From Brachionus manjavacas (lineage: Eukaryota; Rotifera; Eurotatoria; Ploima; Brachionidae), in assembly GCA_019054805.1 (NCBI GenBank), contig JAHQIY010000010.1, forward strand, positions 1,843,501-1,907,500: DNA of 64,000 nucleotides, in the 5' to 3' direction. Both the position numbers and the translations under genes were made by a program. The notes beneath the pieces were generated by a model, which had not been told where the DNA came from, made no database searches, and saw only the letters and a program-made list of their open reading frames with translations. Shown one piece after another: positions 33,912 to 44,111 of this stretch. Each line of letters opens with the position of its first letter. The first letter of the stretch is position 1.

Positions 33912-35176
33912 ATAGTTAATGCTATAAATAAAAGGTTCCCTGTATCACATGTGTACACATATTCTGGCTTTTCTTTCAGACTGTCTGAATCATTGTTTAC
34001 TTCCTCAACCATATTAACCCTTCTAGTATTACAATATTGTTTATAGTTATTGTTATTGTTATTAAGCCTACATTGTGAAATTTTATGACCTGGTTTATTG
34101 CATCCGAAGCATATTAAGTTTTTCTTAAAATTATTTTGGCTTCTAAATTTTTCTTTTCCATTGTGGTCATATTTTTGACCTCTAAATTTTGATACGTATT
34201 CTTTTCCATTTATGGATGGTTTCATAAAAGAATCCTTATTATTTAAATTTTTTGTTCTTGAATAGTTGACAACCGTGGGTTTGCTAAAATTGCTCAATCC
34301 TTTTGTAAAAACTCTTGCATGCCGGATTGCATCATTTAGCGTTTCTACATTTTTACGGTTACGGGCTTCAAGAAAGAACCAGACTAATTCGAACTCATCT
34401 ATCTTATCAATTTTGTTTGCAATTGACTGGAATCTCATTATATTGTCCTCAAAGTTTGACGTTAATTTAATACTTTTTAGTTCAGATCTTAGCCCTCTCT
34501 GAACATCAGCTGGTTGTTCAGAGAGGGCTAATAATTGATTTTTAAATTTTTCCCACGTAACTGATTCATCTCTTTTTTACATGTTTCTTAGTATTTGCAA
34601 GGCGTTTCCTCTTAGGAGTTTTGTAACGCAATCTATTAGCCTTCTTCAAATAATTCCTTGGATCTTAGCCTCAGTTTCTACTAGGTATATTCATTCATCT
34701 ACTTTACCTCTATGGTTACCATATAATTTAGGTATATCGTCGACTTTACAATTTATGATTCGTGATTCCCTAAGTCCGAATCCTACGTTTTCTTGAAATA
34801 CATCCTCATGTAATAAAGTTTTCGATGAAGTGACTATTTCTTGAAGGGTGCTTTTTGCTCCTTCCTCACTTTGTTTTTATTGATTTATATTCCTAAAACT
34901 ATCTTCTTCTATTTTCATCTTTTTAATACTGGCCAAAAGCTCAGCTCTTTTGAAAAGTAGCTCAATAAGCAACTTATTAGGTTTTCCCGAATTTTGAACA
35001 CTTTGAAGCCACTCTATTAGTTCGGTTTCTGTACGGCTTTCTAATTCGCTGTCGTCATCTAATTTCTGGAATTCATTCTCAAAAAAACCATTTTGTGTCT
35101 TTATTAAGTGTACGAGCTTTTGTACACTAAGTTTTTCAAGGTAATCTTTTGAAATGGGTACCATAAAAAATATCAT
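33890..35176 (-). pseudogene. Gypsy gag-like polyprotein with CCHC knuckle
   Basis: The first frame, from 35176, reads MIFFMVPISKDYLEKLSVQK with an acidic, helical region to 34877. After frame breaks, the capsid-like part shows IPKLYGNHRGKVDE and LLALSEQPADVQRGLRSELK (about 34545-34465). From 34438 a 182-codon frame carries an Asn/Lys-rich stretch and one zinc knuckle, CFGCNKPGHKISQC (C-x2-C-x4-H-x4-C, about 34110-34065). It then leads into the protease. This is the nucleocapsid layout of Ty3/Gypsy elements. Confidence 0.85.
34489..34531. repeat. perfect 17-bp-stem palindrome inside gag coding sequence
   Basis: TTAGCCCTCTCTGAACA (34489-34505) pairs perfectly with 34515-34531 across a 9-nt loop. 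The gag frame reads straight through it without a stop. Confidence 0.9.
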
Positions 35177-35183
35177 CTTTTTA

Positions 35184-35195
35184 TCGGAGCTACCA
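35184..35195 (-). promoter_or_regulatory. primer-binding site of the Gypsy element
   Basis: In the element's sense the 12 nt are TGGTAGCTCCGA, two bases after the LTR end. TGG is complementary to the CCA end of a tRNA, as expected for minus-strand priming. Confidence 0.7.
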
Positions 35196-35197
35196 AT

Positions 35198-35473
35198 TGT
35201 AACCGGTTTATAATAAACAATGTTTAAGCTTTTTAAAAGCTTTATTTAAGATATTGAACGTTCTGAAGTTCTAAGAATGGAATTCTTATTTATATCTATA
35301 TGCTCGTGTCAAGAACACGAGCTTATAATTAAGTCAAGATGTGAGCTTAATGCTTAATGTATATGTCAGCATTTCGAAGCGTCTACATTCTGAGATACGT
35401 GACAAGTTTAATTCTTACTTATCTTTGTGCATCAGTTGACAAGCTGATGAATAAGTGATTATTCAGGGTAACA
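35198..35473 (-). mobile_element. 5' LTR of the Gypsy element (276 bp)
   Basis: In the element's sense it starts TGTTACCCTG and ends GGTTACA, with the TG...CA borders usual for LTRs, and is followed by the primer-binding site and gag. No second LTR is present at the 30.6-31.6 kb side, so the element is truncated and rearranged there. Confidence 0.75.
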
Positions 35474-35587
35474 GAATTACATAATATTTCTAATTTAATT
35501 GATATTTTAAAAAAAAATTTACATTGGTGAATATTTTTTTTAATTAAAAATTAAATTATTTAATTTTTGATTTAAATTTTATTTAAG

Positions 35588-37222
35588 ATGAAATATTACC
35601 TTAGATATTTTGCCACAATTGTCTTAATAGCTATTGCTTTCATTTTTTTTTTAAATAACAGTTTTTTATCGAAAGCACAAATCGAATTATCAATTGACTC
35701 AGAATGGAGAGAAGATGAAAATGATAGAACATGCCAATGGATCAGCATTGACAGAGACTATTTTTTCAAAAGAACATCAACTTTTTTTTTCAACGACGCT
35801 AATTTATTAACTTTTACCTATTTTGCTCACGCAAAATCTAGCCTTAATCTTTTATTTACATTTAAAATTCTACTAAACAATAGGGAAGTGATCGTAAAAG
35901 AAATTACGAACATAACCAGATCAGTGAGCAAAAGGCAAAACTTCGGCCTAGGCTACATTTATTTCAGATTTGACAACAAAACTTATGAGCAGGTAAAAGA
36001 CAGTATAAGTAGATTTGAAATAAGAGTAAAAGATGCAAATACAAACAAGGCTTCTAAAGAATCAATTCAAGTTAGAGTGAAAAATATTTTTTTGAAAAAT
36101 AAAAAGGGCGTTTTCTATTGTTCCAAATGCATGTACAACACAAATATTGATGACTTTGAATCGGTAAAATGGTGGATCGAAATGAAAAAAAGAATTGGTT
36201 TTGCCAAAATTGGCTTTTGCAACAATTCAATTCAAAATCATCAGAAATACACAGACTTGTTTGAAAGCTACAAACATTTCGTTGAACTAGATCAATTTAA
36301 TTGTCTGCCCAATTTTTATGACAATTCCAAAAAATATTTTCTTTCCTATTCAGAATTTTCACAATTAAATACCGGTCTTGCCTATCACATTTTTGACTCT
36401 GTCTTCATATTTTTCATGAATGAGTGCTATTGGAATAACATAGACAAGTACAAGTACGTGAGCATCATGGACAGAGATGAACTAGTTTTTCCAAGAAGCT
36501 TGAAACTGAAAAAAAACTCAGACATTAGGGATTATATAGTTAGATCGAATGATTTTACCATTGATAAAATTTTCAAGGATCTAGAATGTGAAAATGAAGA
36601 GAACGGCATAGAAAAGTATCTAGATAGACTTTCTGGACAAATAAATAGAAGGGCAAACAGTTCATTTTATTTTAAAAATGGAATCAAATTTCCCAATGAT
36701 TTATTTCAGGTAATGTTTGGCTCTATTGAGCTGTACTTTAATTCTTCGCTAAGAAAAAGAGATCAAAAGCATACAATTGAAGTTGTTGATAGTGAAAAAA
36801 GGAAAGCAAAATTTAAAATCACTATTTCGAATGAGGCTGAATTCAATTACACCTTGAAGCTGCTGGAACTCAACCGCAATGTAATCAAACCTTATTTTGA
36901 GTCTATAAAGGATAAGCTAAAGATTAACAAATACAATAGTTTTTACACAATTAGTGGGTCTTCTGTAAGTTGGATTGTTGGTAAAACTATTCACAACACT
37001 AACAGGTCGCTGGCGACCGAAATTCACTTCAATACAAAACAAATTGATTCGTCCACCTTGAAGATAATACAAAGTAGAGATGTGACTACTGTAAATGATA
37101 ACCTTGGACATTTGTCTCATTTTAAGAATTCACTTAGAATGAAAGCAATTCCAATTTTCCAGATATTACCCGATTTAAACTATCTAAATTGTTATTTTAG
37201 GCCAGCAATTAAAAAATTCTAA
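35588..37222 (+). CDS. GT92 (DUF23) family glycosyltransferase
   Basis: A single-exon frame of 544 residues. The N terminus has a short basic start and a hydrophobic anchor at about residues 9-23 (FATIVLIAIAFIFFL), giving type II topology of the secretory pathway. The catalytic region runs from about residue 175 (FYCSKCMYNTNIDDF, a conserved start of the domain) through FDSVFIFFMNECYW to YVSIMDRDELVFPR at about 290-303. The last holds the DxD-type metal-binding motif seen in GT92 as D-x-D-E. GT92 enzymes add galactose to N- or O-glycan cores in worms and other animals; the exact acceptor here is unknown. TTTTATTTAAG directly precedes the ATG, a possible splice or trans-splice acceptor. The gene sits between a Gypsy LTR and a LINE tail but is intact. 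Confidence 0.85.
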   Translation: MKYYLRYFATIVLIAIAFIFFLNNSFLSKAQIELSIDSEWREDENDRTCQWISIDRDYFFKRTSTFFFNDANLLTFTYFAHAKSSLNLLFTFKILLNNREVIVKEITNITRSVSKRQNFGLGYIYFRFDNKTYEQVKDSISRFEIRVKDANTNKASKESIQVRVKNIFLKNKKGVFYCSKCMYNTNIDDFESVKWWIEMKKRIGFAKIGFCNNSIQNHQKYTDLFESYKHFVELDQFNCLPNFYDNSKKYFLSYSEFSQLNTGLAYHIFDSVFIFFMNECYWNNIDKYKYVSIMDRDELVFPRSLKLKKNSDIRDYIVRSNDFTIDKIFKDLECENEENGIEKYLDRLSGQINRRANSSFYFKNGIKFPNDLFQVMFGSIELYFNSSLRKRDQKHTIEVVDSEKRKAKFKITISNEAEFNYTLKLLELNRNVIKPYFESIKDKLKINKYNSFYTISGSSVSWIVGKTIHNTNRSLATEIHFNTKQIDSSTLKIIQSRDVTTVNDNLGHLSHFKNSLRMKAIPIFQILPDLNYLNCYFRPAIKKF

Positions 37223-37863
37223 ATTCAGATATATTTTAATTTTGTTTTATTTGTTTACATTTTTTATTTTGAATTTTTTTTTATTTTTATTAGCAATCAA
37301 GCAATTAAAGAAGAAATAATTCAAATTGGGGGATAGCCCAAAGTGAAAAAAATCCATTCCATAAATCCATAATCAATTCATAATCCTCTTAGATAATAAA
37401 TTGTTTATTTTATTATCTTTCAAAAATGAGTCAACCCTTTTTTTTTTAAATTGTTTATTTATTATTTAAATAGACTTTGAGTAATGAAATTCCTTTAGCT
37501 ATTGTTCATATATTAAAAGAAAGTGAAACAGATATATAGAAATACAAAGTAGGTTTCACAATATTTAAAAAACATACAGATAGATATGGTACTATTAAGA
37601 AAGGGTAGCTTCTAGAAAATTGAAAGATTTGGCTTTTGCAGGTCACTCACGTGGAAATTCATGAACAAAAATTTATAAGGGAGACTTTTTTTTCAGGATC
37701 TCTTGAGCTCCCAACAAAAATATCTTCATAGTCCTTTATGACTGATAAAATTAACTCACCTTTGAAGAGAAAGCAGTTTTTAACATATGTTATAAAGAAT
37801 TTTTTAAACCTGATTTGATTGTGTTAATTTTTTGATTTTCAAGTTTCTTCATCTTTTATTTTT
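37223..37863. other. AT-rich intergenic DNA
   Basis: No intact gene. At 37540-37608 a plus-strand reading KVGFTIFKKHTDRYGTIKKG recalls the second helix-turn-helix of Tc1-type transposases, but it is too short to call. Confidence 0.4.
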
Positions 37864-37930
37864 AATTTTTTTATTTTATTATTTATTTATTTGTTTTATC
37901 TGTGCCGAGCTAAAGCTCCTTCATATTAAA
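37864..37930 (-). repeat. LINE 3' tail (family 1), reversed
   Basis: On the minus strand GAAGGAGCTTTAGCTCGGCA is followed by an ATAAATAAATAA tail. It matches the plus-strand copy at 52095-52148. GAGCT/AGCTC can form the small hairpin typical of LINE 3' ends. Confidence 0.7.
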
Positions 37931-38126
37931 AAAAAAAAAATTAAAATAAGTTGAAATATAATAAAAAGACAATTAAAAATTGATAAATTGTAAGAAGTGA
38001 CATGTGCAAAGTATTTAAGTATTGAACAGTTCAGGAAAGAAAGAAGAAATAGTACGATAGCAATTAGTTATTTTCTTTTTTTAATTAATGTTACTATATT
38101 ATAAAGAAAGGAAACCTTAAATTTTT

Positions 38127-38645
38127 TTGAGGAGAATTTGGGTACTGAAGCCGATGCTGCGTCAAAGATTCCTATCAATAAAAAAGAAACCGCTTTCAAT
38201 TCAAAGTAAGCAAATTAGCATGTATCTTTATTCAATCCTATTTATTCAAAATCACATCCAAATTTATTATTGTCTGGTTATGACATACAACAGCAAGCGT
38301 TATAATATGCAACAATGTTATATTATAAAGAATTCACGGCAAGTAATACAAAAACAAAAAGATTTTTTTCTAGCAGATGACAATGATAATCGTTTTTTAG
38401 TGAAAAAGGTCGTCGAATTAGAAAAGGAAATTGGCAATAGAGTCCAAATTAAGCAATCAAAAATATCAACTTTTTTAAAATCCAATTAATTTTTTGTTTT
38501 CATTATCAATAAATATCTCTCTTTAAATAAAAAATTCAATTTTTCGTTTTTTTATTTTTTTCCCATTCTTTCATAATGGAAACCTCTATATAACGAACGC
38601 GTTTTTTTGGAACGAAACGATTCGTTTTAACGAGGTTCTATTGTA
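38127..38645 (+). pseudogene. pogo-like C-terminal relic with terminus
   Basis: A 120-codon frame (38127-38489) ends VQIKQSKISTFLKSN; I read it as a degraded C-terminal part of a pogo/Tigger-type transposase mainly because of what follows. At 38578-38645, GGAAACCTCTATATAACGAA and the inverted TTTTAACGAGGTTCTATTGT form a terminus-like fold with pogo-type ends (AACCTC...AACGA). The N-terminal HTH and DDE core are not seen. Confidence 0.5.
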
Positions 38646-38689
38646 TTGATCTTCTACTCTTTTTCAGGTACTTTTTGAGCAACGGCTTC

Positions 38690-38902
38690 GATCTGACACA
38701 GAGGCTACTGCATCGAATTGATCATCTACACCGCAATTATTACCCAGTCGAAACTGGTCCCCCTATTTTTATGATGAAAAAGGTTTAAACTTTCGCCCCT
38801 TATTGCAAAGATATTTTGAAGATTTTTCCACCCTCAGCGGGTTTTGAACCCTTGATCCTCTGCTTGCATGACTAATACGCAAACCATTCGTCTATATGGG
38901 TT
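38690..38902 (-). mobile_element. tRNA-derived SINE, copy B
   Basis: On the minus strand CCCATATAGACGAATGGTTT (A-box-like TAGACGAATGG) and AAGCAGAGGATCAAGGGTTC (start of a B-box-like GGTTCAAAACCC) form the tRNA-like head. The body runs to CAGTTTCGACTGGG and GCGGTGTAGATGATCAATTC. Head and tail match the copy at 21624-21806. Confidence 0.75.
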
Positions 38903-40699
38903 TTTAGTATCCTTTTAGTAATTTAAATTTAAAAATCGATTTTATCAATTGGTTGAGAAAATATTTTTTTATTTTATTTTTTTAATCTACATAGCATGTA
39001 AAATATGTAAAATTTAAATTTATTAAATCAATTCAAAAATACATATTTTAATATCTAATGATAAATTCTTTGAATAGAAATGATATTTGAATTGACCATC
39101 AACTTCAAGAAACCAAACAAATCTGGTAAAAAATAAAGATTATTATTTTTAAAAATATTTTCCTTTCTTTATTCTGGAAAATTAGGTTTTTCATGGTTTA
39201 TTTAATTAAGGGTATATTATTAAAGTCAAATTTTTCAAAGGAATTTCAAATTTAAAAAAATTATTTTGTCAAATTTTATTCGATCATTTGTCAAATTTTA
39301 ACATGTCAAATTAAAAATAAGAACGTCAAATATTATGTTTTTTTGTCAAATTTATTAAAGAAATGTCAAATTAGAAAGTATCAAATTTTCGTCAAAAAAA
39401 AGTCAAATATTCACCAGAAAAAAAGATGCGGCCTTTAATTAATTAAGAGAAAATAATCTTTTAATATTAATTCTAATTAGCAGTAAAAGAGCTTTTAAAA
39501 ATCGATTTTGCTTCGGTTAACAGTCTAATTAGAATGAGTCGGAAAAGAAATGAATTATATCCGATTTAAGTACCGAATCCTTTTTCCGAATTGAATACCT
39601 CTGCTATCGAGGTCAACGGTGTAGATGAGAAACATTTAAAAACTCAAGTTATCCGTTTTCATGTCCCTTTTTTATTTTGAATTGATACAATAAGCAAAGT
39701 GAAGTAAATGAAAATGAAAGGTTAACAAAATGAGCTATAGGAAATCTTATGTAAATTTATCTGTAAGTCGTATGGAAAAAGCAAAATTAATTATTCAGCT
39801 AAAATAAAAATCATCTAAGAAAAATAATCAATTCCATGTTTTTATTAAGCTAAATTAACTATTTTAGTTAAATCAAAATGAAATAAGAAAAAGTGATTTG
39901 ATAGCAAAACAGCACATTCTCAAGTCATGTGAAGCTAGGATAGGTAATACTGATCAAGTAAAGGAAACAGACGTAGTCCATGATCCAGTTGATTCAGTTA
40001 GTTAATATTCTTGGATATATAACAAAAATCAACAACCATTAAATGTTTCAACTTGCGTGGATGGTATGCAAGAATTTCATTTCAAATTTTTAAGTAAAAA
40101 CTTATTAAACTTAAATATTTGGATTTAAGATCTGATGAAGCCTTAAGAGAGATTAATGGTTATCATTCCATATCTGGTGTTAAATAAATCTATTTTTCTT
40201 ATTTTATTTTGATGTAACTTAAATGAAATAATTTATCTTAATAAAAAAAAATGGAATTGATTATTTTTTTTAAATGATTGTTATTTTAGCTGATTTATTA
40301 ATTATTCTTTTTCTTTACGACATCTCTTTTCTTCTTCCACAAATTTTCCTTCTTAAGAAAGCAAACTTCTAATTTTATTAAAAAATGATATTAAAATTTA
40401 AAAAGATTTTTAAATCGGAAAAAACTGCTGATAAATTAATCAAAAAATAAATAAATAAATATGTGACACACATCATTTGTCAATTCAGAGATCATTTTGA
40501 TATAAAAATTCAAAAATCTATAAAATCTTATTCAAAGCGAAATTTATCTAGAATATCAGCTTGACTTGGCTAAAAAGTCTCAGCAGTCTGCTTTGATTTA
40601 ACTAAGGACTTATTAGATAATTACGATTAACCTAGTTAAGAGCTAAGTATTTAATGAGCTTGATTTCTAAAATATGAAGAATTAAAGAAATATTGAGAG
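38903..40699. other. intergenic DNA with GTCAAAT cluster
   Basis: No gene. Contains the GTCAAAT cluster at 39220-39410, and at 39605-39640 a possible SINE-tail scrap (GGTGTAGATGAG). The last 100 bp form the likely 5' leader and promoter of the His-rich gene. Confidence 0.5.
39220..39410 (+). repeat. GTCAAAT word cluster, eight or more copies
   Basis: GTCAAAT(T/A) recurs about every 20 bp in the same orientation within 190 bp, with irregular AT-rich spacers. Confidence 0.75.
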
Positions 40700-41422
40700 A
40701 TGATTCTTTTTGTCATTTTTGCCACATTGGCAATAAGCGTCAAGTTTGCCAATTCGCAATATGAGTACGCCATGAGTCCAAATACCTATAATGCCCCTTA
40801 TGGCTACCACGAATACGCCGCCGGCTATGATCCCTACTCAAATTCCAAAACTTACGACTATGGAAAAGCATACTCTAAGCCAAACTATAATAGCTATGAT
40901 AATAATTACAAACAGGATAATTATTACAGGCCTGAACCTTACTATAAGCCCTATAAGGAGGAAAAATCTTATAAAGACGACTACAAAGAAGAAAAATATG
41001 AAAAATCGTACAAAGATGATGCAATTTATTCGAAAGAAAAAGGTAAAGATTACAAGGACTCTTGTGAAGGCGGAAAATGCAAGTCAAAAAAATGTAATGA
41101 CGACTCCGATTGTGAAAAAAGTGGGTATAGTAAATACTATTGTTACAAAAGCAAGAAGTATAGTGGAAGTCAAAGTCACAGTCACAGTCATAGTCATAGC
41201 CATAGCCACGAACATCACCATAAGCATCACAAGCATCACCACAAACATCACAAGCATCATCACAAACATCACAAACATCACCACAAACATCACAAGCACC
41301 ATAGCCATTCTAAGGAAGACCAATACAAGGGTATGTGCATGCGCAAGAAGGCATATGGAAACAAATGTAGCAAGAACTATCATTGTTCTTCTAAAAAGTG
41401 CAACGATAGAAAGTGCTCTTAA
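40700..41422 (+). CDS. secreted Tyr/Lys- and His-rich protein with Cys-rich domain
   Basis: An intact 240-residue frame. Residues 1-19 form a signal peptide (MILFVIFATLAISVKFANSQ), so the product is secreted. Residues 20-115 are rich in Tyr, Lys, Asp and Asn in short irregular repeats (YKP, YKDD, YKEEK). Residues about 122-152 hold a first Cys set (SCEGGKCKSKKCNDDSDCEK). An SH repeat (SHSHSHSHSH) leads into repeated HHKHH blocks (about 160-205). The C-terminal 35 residues add Cys: MCMRKKAYGNKCSKNYHCSS. The Cys spacing resembles the two small proteins at 55 kb. His-rich tracts may bind metal or respond to pH; that and a role in a coat, cement or lorica are inferences. A polyadenylation-like AATAAA follows at about 41441. 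Confidence 0.85.
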   Translation: MILFVIFATLAISVKFANSQYEYAMSPNTYNAPYGYHEYAAGYDPYSNSKTYDYGKAYSKPNYNSYDNNYKQDNYYRPEPYYKPYKEEKSYKDDYKEEKYEKSYKDDAIYSKEKGKDYKDSCEGGKCKSKKCNDDSDCEKSGYSKYYCYKSKKYSGSQSHSHSHSHSHSHEHHHKHHKHHHKHHKHHHKHHKHHHKHHKHHSHSKEDQYKGMCMRKKAYGNKCSKNYHCSSKKCNDRKCS

Positions 41423-41776
41423 ATTTTCTCTAGAATGAAATAAATTTTTTTCACCATTATTATTTTTTTTTCTATTCTCATTAGGAAAATAACAAGAACA
41501 GTGCCGGAAATTGTAACATCATTTCATCTGATATGACCTGATAATACTAACTATCAACTGATGCAAGTTTAGATCATTTTTTATATCACTTCCTCATATT
41601 AACTGCATACAAACACACTTGAAAAAAACCAAGTGTTGAGTGTGAGTGTTACACTTACACTCAACACTTCAAAACTATTTTTCAGAAAAGCGCAATAATT
41701 ATTTTAAAAATTATTTGTATTTTTTATTCCAACAAACTTTAAATCGTTTTTATTAGAAAAATATAAATAAAAAGTT
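41423..41776. other. short intergenic region with a 39-nt palindrome
   Basis: Contains the palindrome at 41631-41669; otherwise nothing is seen. Confidence 0.6.
41631..41669. repeat. 39-nt near-perfect palindrome
   Basis: Arms AAGTGTTGAGTGTGAGTG and the complementary right half pair over 18-19 bp with at most one wobble, built from AGTGT/ACACT words. It lies about 210 bp downstream of the His-rich gene's stop. Confidence 0.9.
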
Positions 41777-42510
41777 CGAAAGCTGCCGGTAATACGTCAG
41801 GCAGCTTATATTTATAGGCGTTCGTTGTAGTGCCAAGGCGTAGGCTCCATTTATGGTGGTAAGCGCCGGCTAGGCGCGTCTGCTGGATTGGCGGCAGATG
41901 GCACGTACGAAACGCGAACATCGAAAATGCTTCTCATCCAGTTGACCATCATTATCAGCGAAAGGAATCGGTACATGTTCTCAGCCCCAGTGCTGTTGAA
42001 CCGATACCATTTCGCTCTAACTCTTTTCCAGAGTCCGATCACTGCTTTATTGTCGATGTAGAGCCGCAACACCGACGGATGATCGGACATGAGTCCTGGA
42101 ATTATCGACCCAGCTGCCTCGTTGTAGAGTATAGCTTCTGTTGGGGCGGCTACTGAGAAATCTCTTCCCGAGTAGCCATCTACGACCCCAAGCTGATACT
42201 CACTAGCATCCGTAAACCAGATGCGCTGCTTTCTGGGGGGAATCCTAAATTTGAGCCTGTCGCATTTAAGGATCAGGCTCGTATACCACCAGGAGTCGCG
42301 CCTGGTGGTGACAGTCATGCGTAGGAATGTATTTATAATGGGCCCCACCTTCCCCGCGAACCCCAGATAATAACTAAGGTACCCTCTCATTCTCACGAGG
42401 GTCCTTCCCTTAACGTCGGAAAATAAGAAAGATTCCGACATTTCCCTAACAAACTTAGTTGTTTTCCTTCTGCGAGTGATACCTAACCCATCCCAATTCG
42501 CTCCAAGAAA
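41777..42510 (-). pseudogene. retroelement RT/RNase H fragment in a GC-rich island
   Basis: A 196-codon minus frame (42441-41851) ends in an RNase H-like domain: IWFTDASEYQLGVV (first Asp), LYNEAAGSII (Glu), LYIDNKAVIGLWKR (second Asp) and SYVPSAANPADAPSR (last Asp). All four acidic positions are present. The PxxxNPADxPSR ending is typical of DIRS/Ngaro-type and related RT-linked RNase H domains; the exact class cannot be fixed. The sequence is about half G+C by eye, far above its surroundings, as if inserted recently or under different base pressure. Just beyond the stop, AGCTGCC...GGCAGCT (41781-41806) forms a stem-loop. The upstream RT core is missing. Confidence 0.7.
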
Positions 42511-43000
42511 ACTTAGATATTTAATGTATGATTACCTGTTATCAGCTAATATTAGAATAAATAATCTAAGAAATTGGTTTTAAAATGAAAATTTAAACCG
42601 AGAATATTATTTTAAATTAAAAAATTATTATTTTTGATAAAAATTACCATTTAAGCATTTTTCAGTAAAAAATGCAAATTTTTAAAGTAAATTGATTTAT
42701 TTAATTTTTTTCCTATAATTTCACAAATTCGAAAAATTATATAATATTTTATAATAACTAGTTTAACTTAAAAGTTTAACAAATTTAAAGATGAATTTAG
42801 CTTTGATTTTGCCCAGAATTGCTATCAGGCGTCAAGTCATTTCACTTGCATATTTGAAGTTGAGAATAATTTTACTCTAAGATAGAAAGCCTTAATCAAA
42901 TTTGGACAAAAGTCAAATTCATAAATTCAAAGCCAGACATCGTTTTTAAATTTTGAGCAGCTCTGAAAATAATGCATAAATTGATAACTTCTTTGTTTTA
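42511..43000. other. AT-rich spacer
   Basis: No gene. Ends in the TA target of the mariner-type element. Confidence 0.5.
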
Positions 43001-43109
43001 ACGGGTGACAACATAAAATCGAGACGAACTTTAAATGGCCATAACTCCTTTATCAAATCATTCATCAAAATAAAAGAAATTTTTAGAGAATATAGCATTT
43101 TTATTTTAG

Positions 43110-43988
43110 TTTTTATTTATGCTTTTATCTTTTTTCAATAAGTCCACTTCTTCGAATATTATTGAGTCGTTTGGATGTAGAGGCCAAGAGGTCCTGTACG
43201 AGATTTTTGTCCAGGACCCAGTTTGTTTCTTGTACAAAGTCGTATTTTATTCCTTAGTTCATCTAAGTTTTTTGCTCTCCAGCCATTCTCATACACTTTT
43301 CCCTAGAAAAAGGACCAAAATCTTCAATTAGTCGTTCTTCTGGCACATTTGCAGGGTTTTCGCATTTTTGCACAAATTTGACGGTAAACGGAATGATTCC
43401 ACCATTATAAAGTCTAATTAGACAGTTTGGTCCACAACTGCAAGTCCACATTTTCGTATGATTGGCGCCGAAATACCCCTCTCAGAAATGTCCAAGCAAA
43501 CAAGTAATTTCTGCTCAAATTTCTTAACTGGGGTATATTTTGTCCTTGCTGGTGTCGCAGCAATGTTACTTGAGTAAAATTAATCATTGCCATTGATTTT
43601 ACCATGACTGAGAGTGAAATAGGATTCATCGTCTAAAATCCAGGAAATATTTGGATTTTTAAATACAAATTTCTACATTTAACTCTAGCTCCTTTTTTTT
43701 GCGTTTCGGTTCGGTCAGGGATTTTCATCTTTTTTGAGGTGTTATTTGAAACTTCTTTAAAAATTTTGAGACCATTTGCCGGCTTAAATCAAACTTTTTG
43801 GCTGCTTTACGCTGATTGATGTTGTCTTTGTGATCAAAAGCCTTTTTTAGCTTGTTGAGTTGTACTTTTGTCATTTTTTTCAGTGTTTGACCAGATCCTT
43901 GTTTCCTTTCTGGTGAAAAATATTCACTCCGTTTTAAAATTCGGTAAACAATTATCCTTGGAATTTTTTCTACCATAAAATGCCTCAC
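43110..43988 (-). pseudogene. Tc1/mariner (IS630-type) transposase, broken
   Basis: Read leftwards, 43988-43725 gives a helix-turn-helix N terminus (IIVYRILKRSEYFSPERKQG ... NQRKAAKKFDLSRQMVSKFL). The catalytic part follows in other frames: SWILDDESYFTLSHGKINGN (first catalytic Asp, about 43650-43590), FEQKLLVCLDISERGISAPI and, after a deletion, FVQKCENPANVPEERLIEDF (about 43380-43320), the last catalytic segment. A stop and frameshifts, plus loss of the segment with the second Asp, disable it. Confidence 0.85.
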
Positions 43989-44027
43989 AGTGAATATCTT
44001 TCCAATTGATCTATTTTGGTTAAAAAA

Positions 44028-44079
44028 CGCGTATACGTGAATTCTTAATACGAGGCCTTAAGAATTCGCGTATAATTCG
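44028..44079. repeat. palindrome with GAATTCTTAA arms
   Basis: CGCGTATACGTGAATTCTTA and the inverted TTAAGAATTCGCGTATAATT pair over about 16 bp around ATACGAGGCC. It lies just upstream of the mariner transposase start, as the 5' untranslated part of that element. Confidence 0.8.
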
Positions 44080-44111
44080 TAGATGAATTTATTTTGGACG
44101 TTAATAATGGC

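Noticed and set aside
39605-39640. third SINE tail (GGTGTAGATGAG)
   Set aside because: The match is too short to separate from chance.
40791-41438. 215-codon frame and its antisense frame overlapping the His-rich gene
   Set aside because: Both are shadow readings of the HHK and SH repeats; the frame at 40700 has the signal peptide and Cys pattern.
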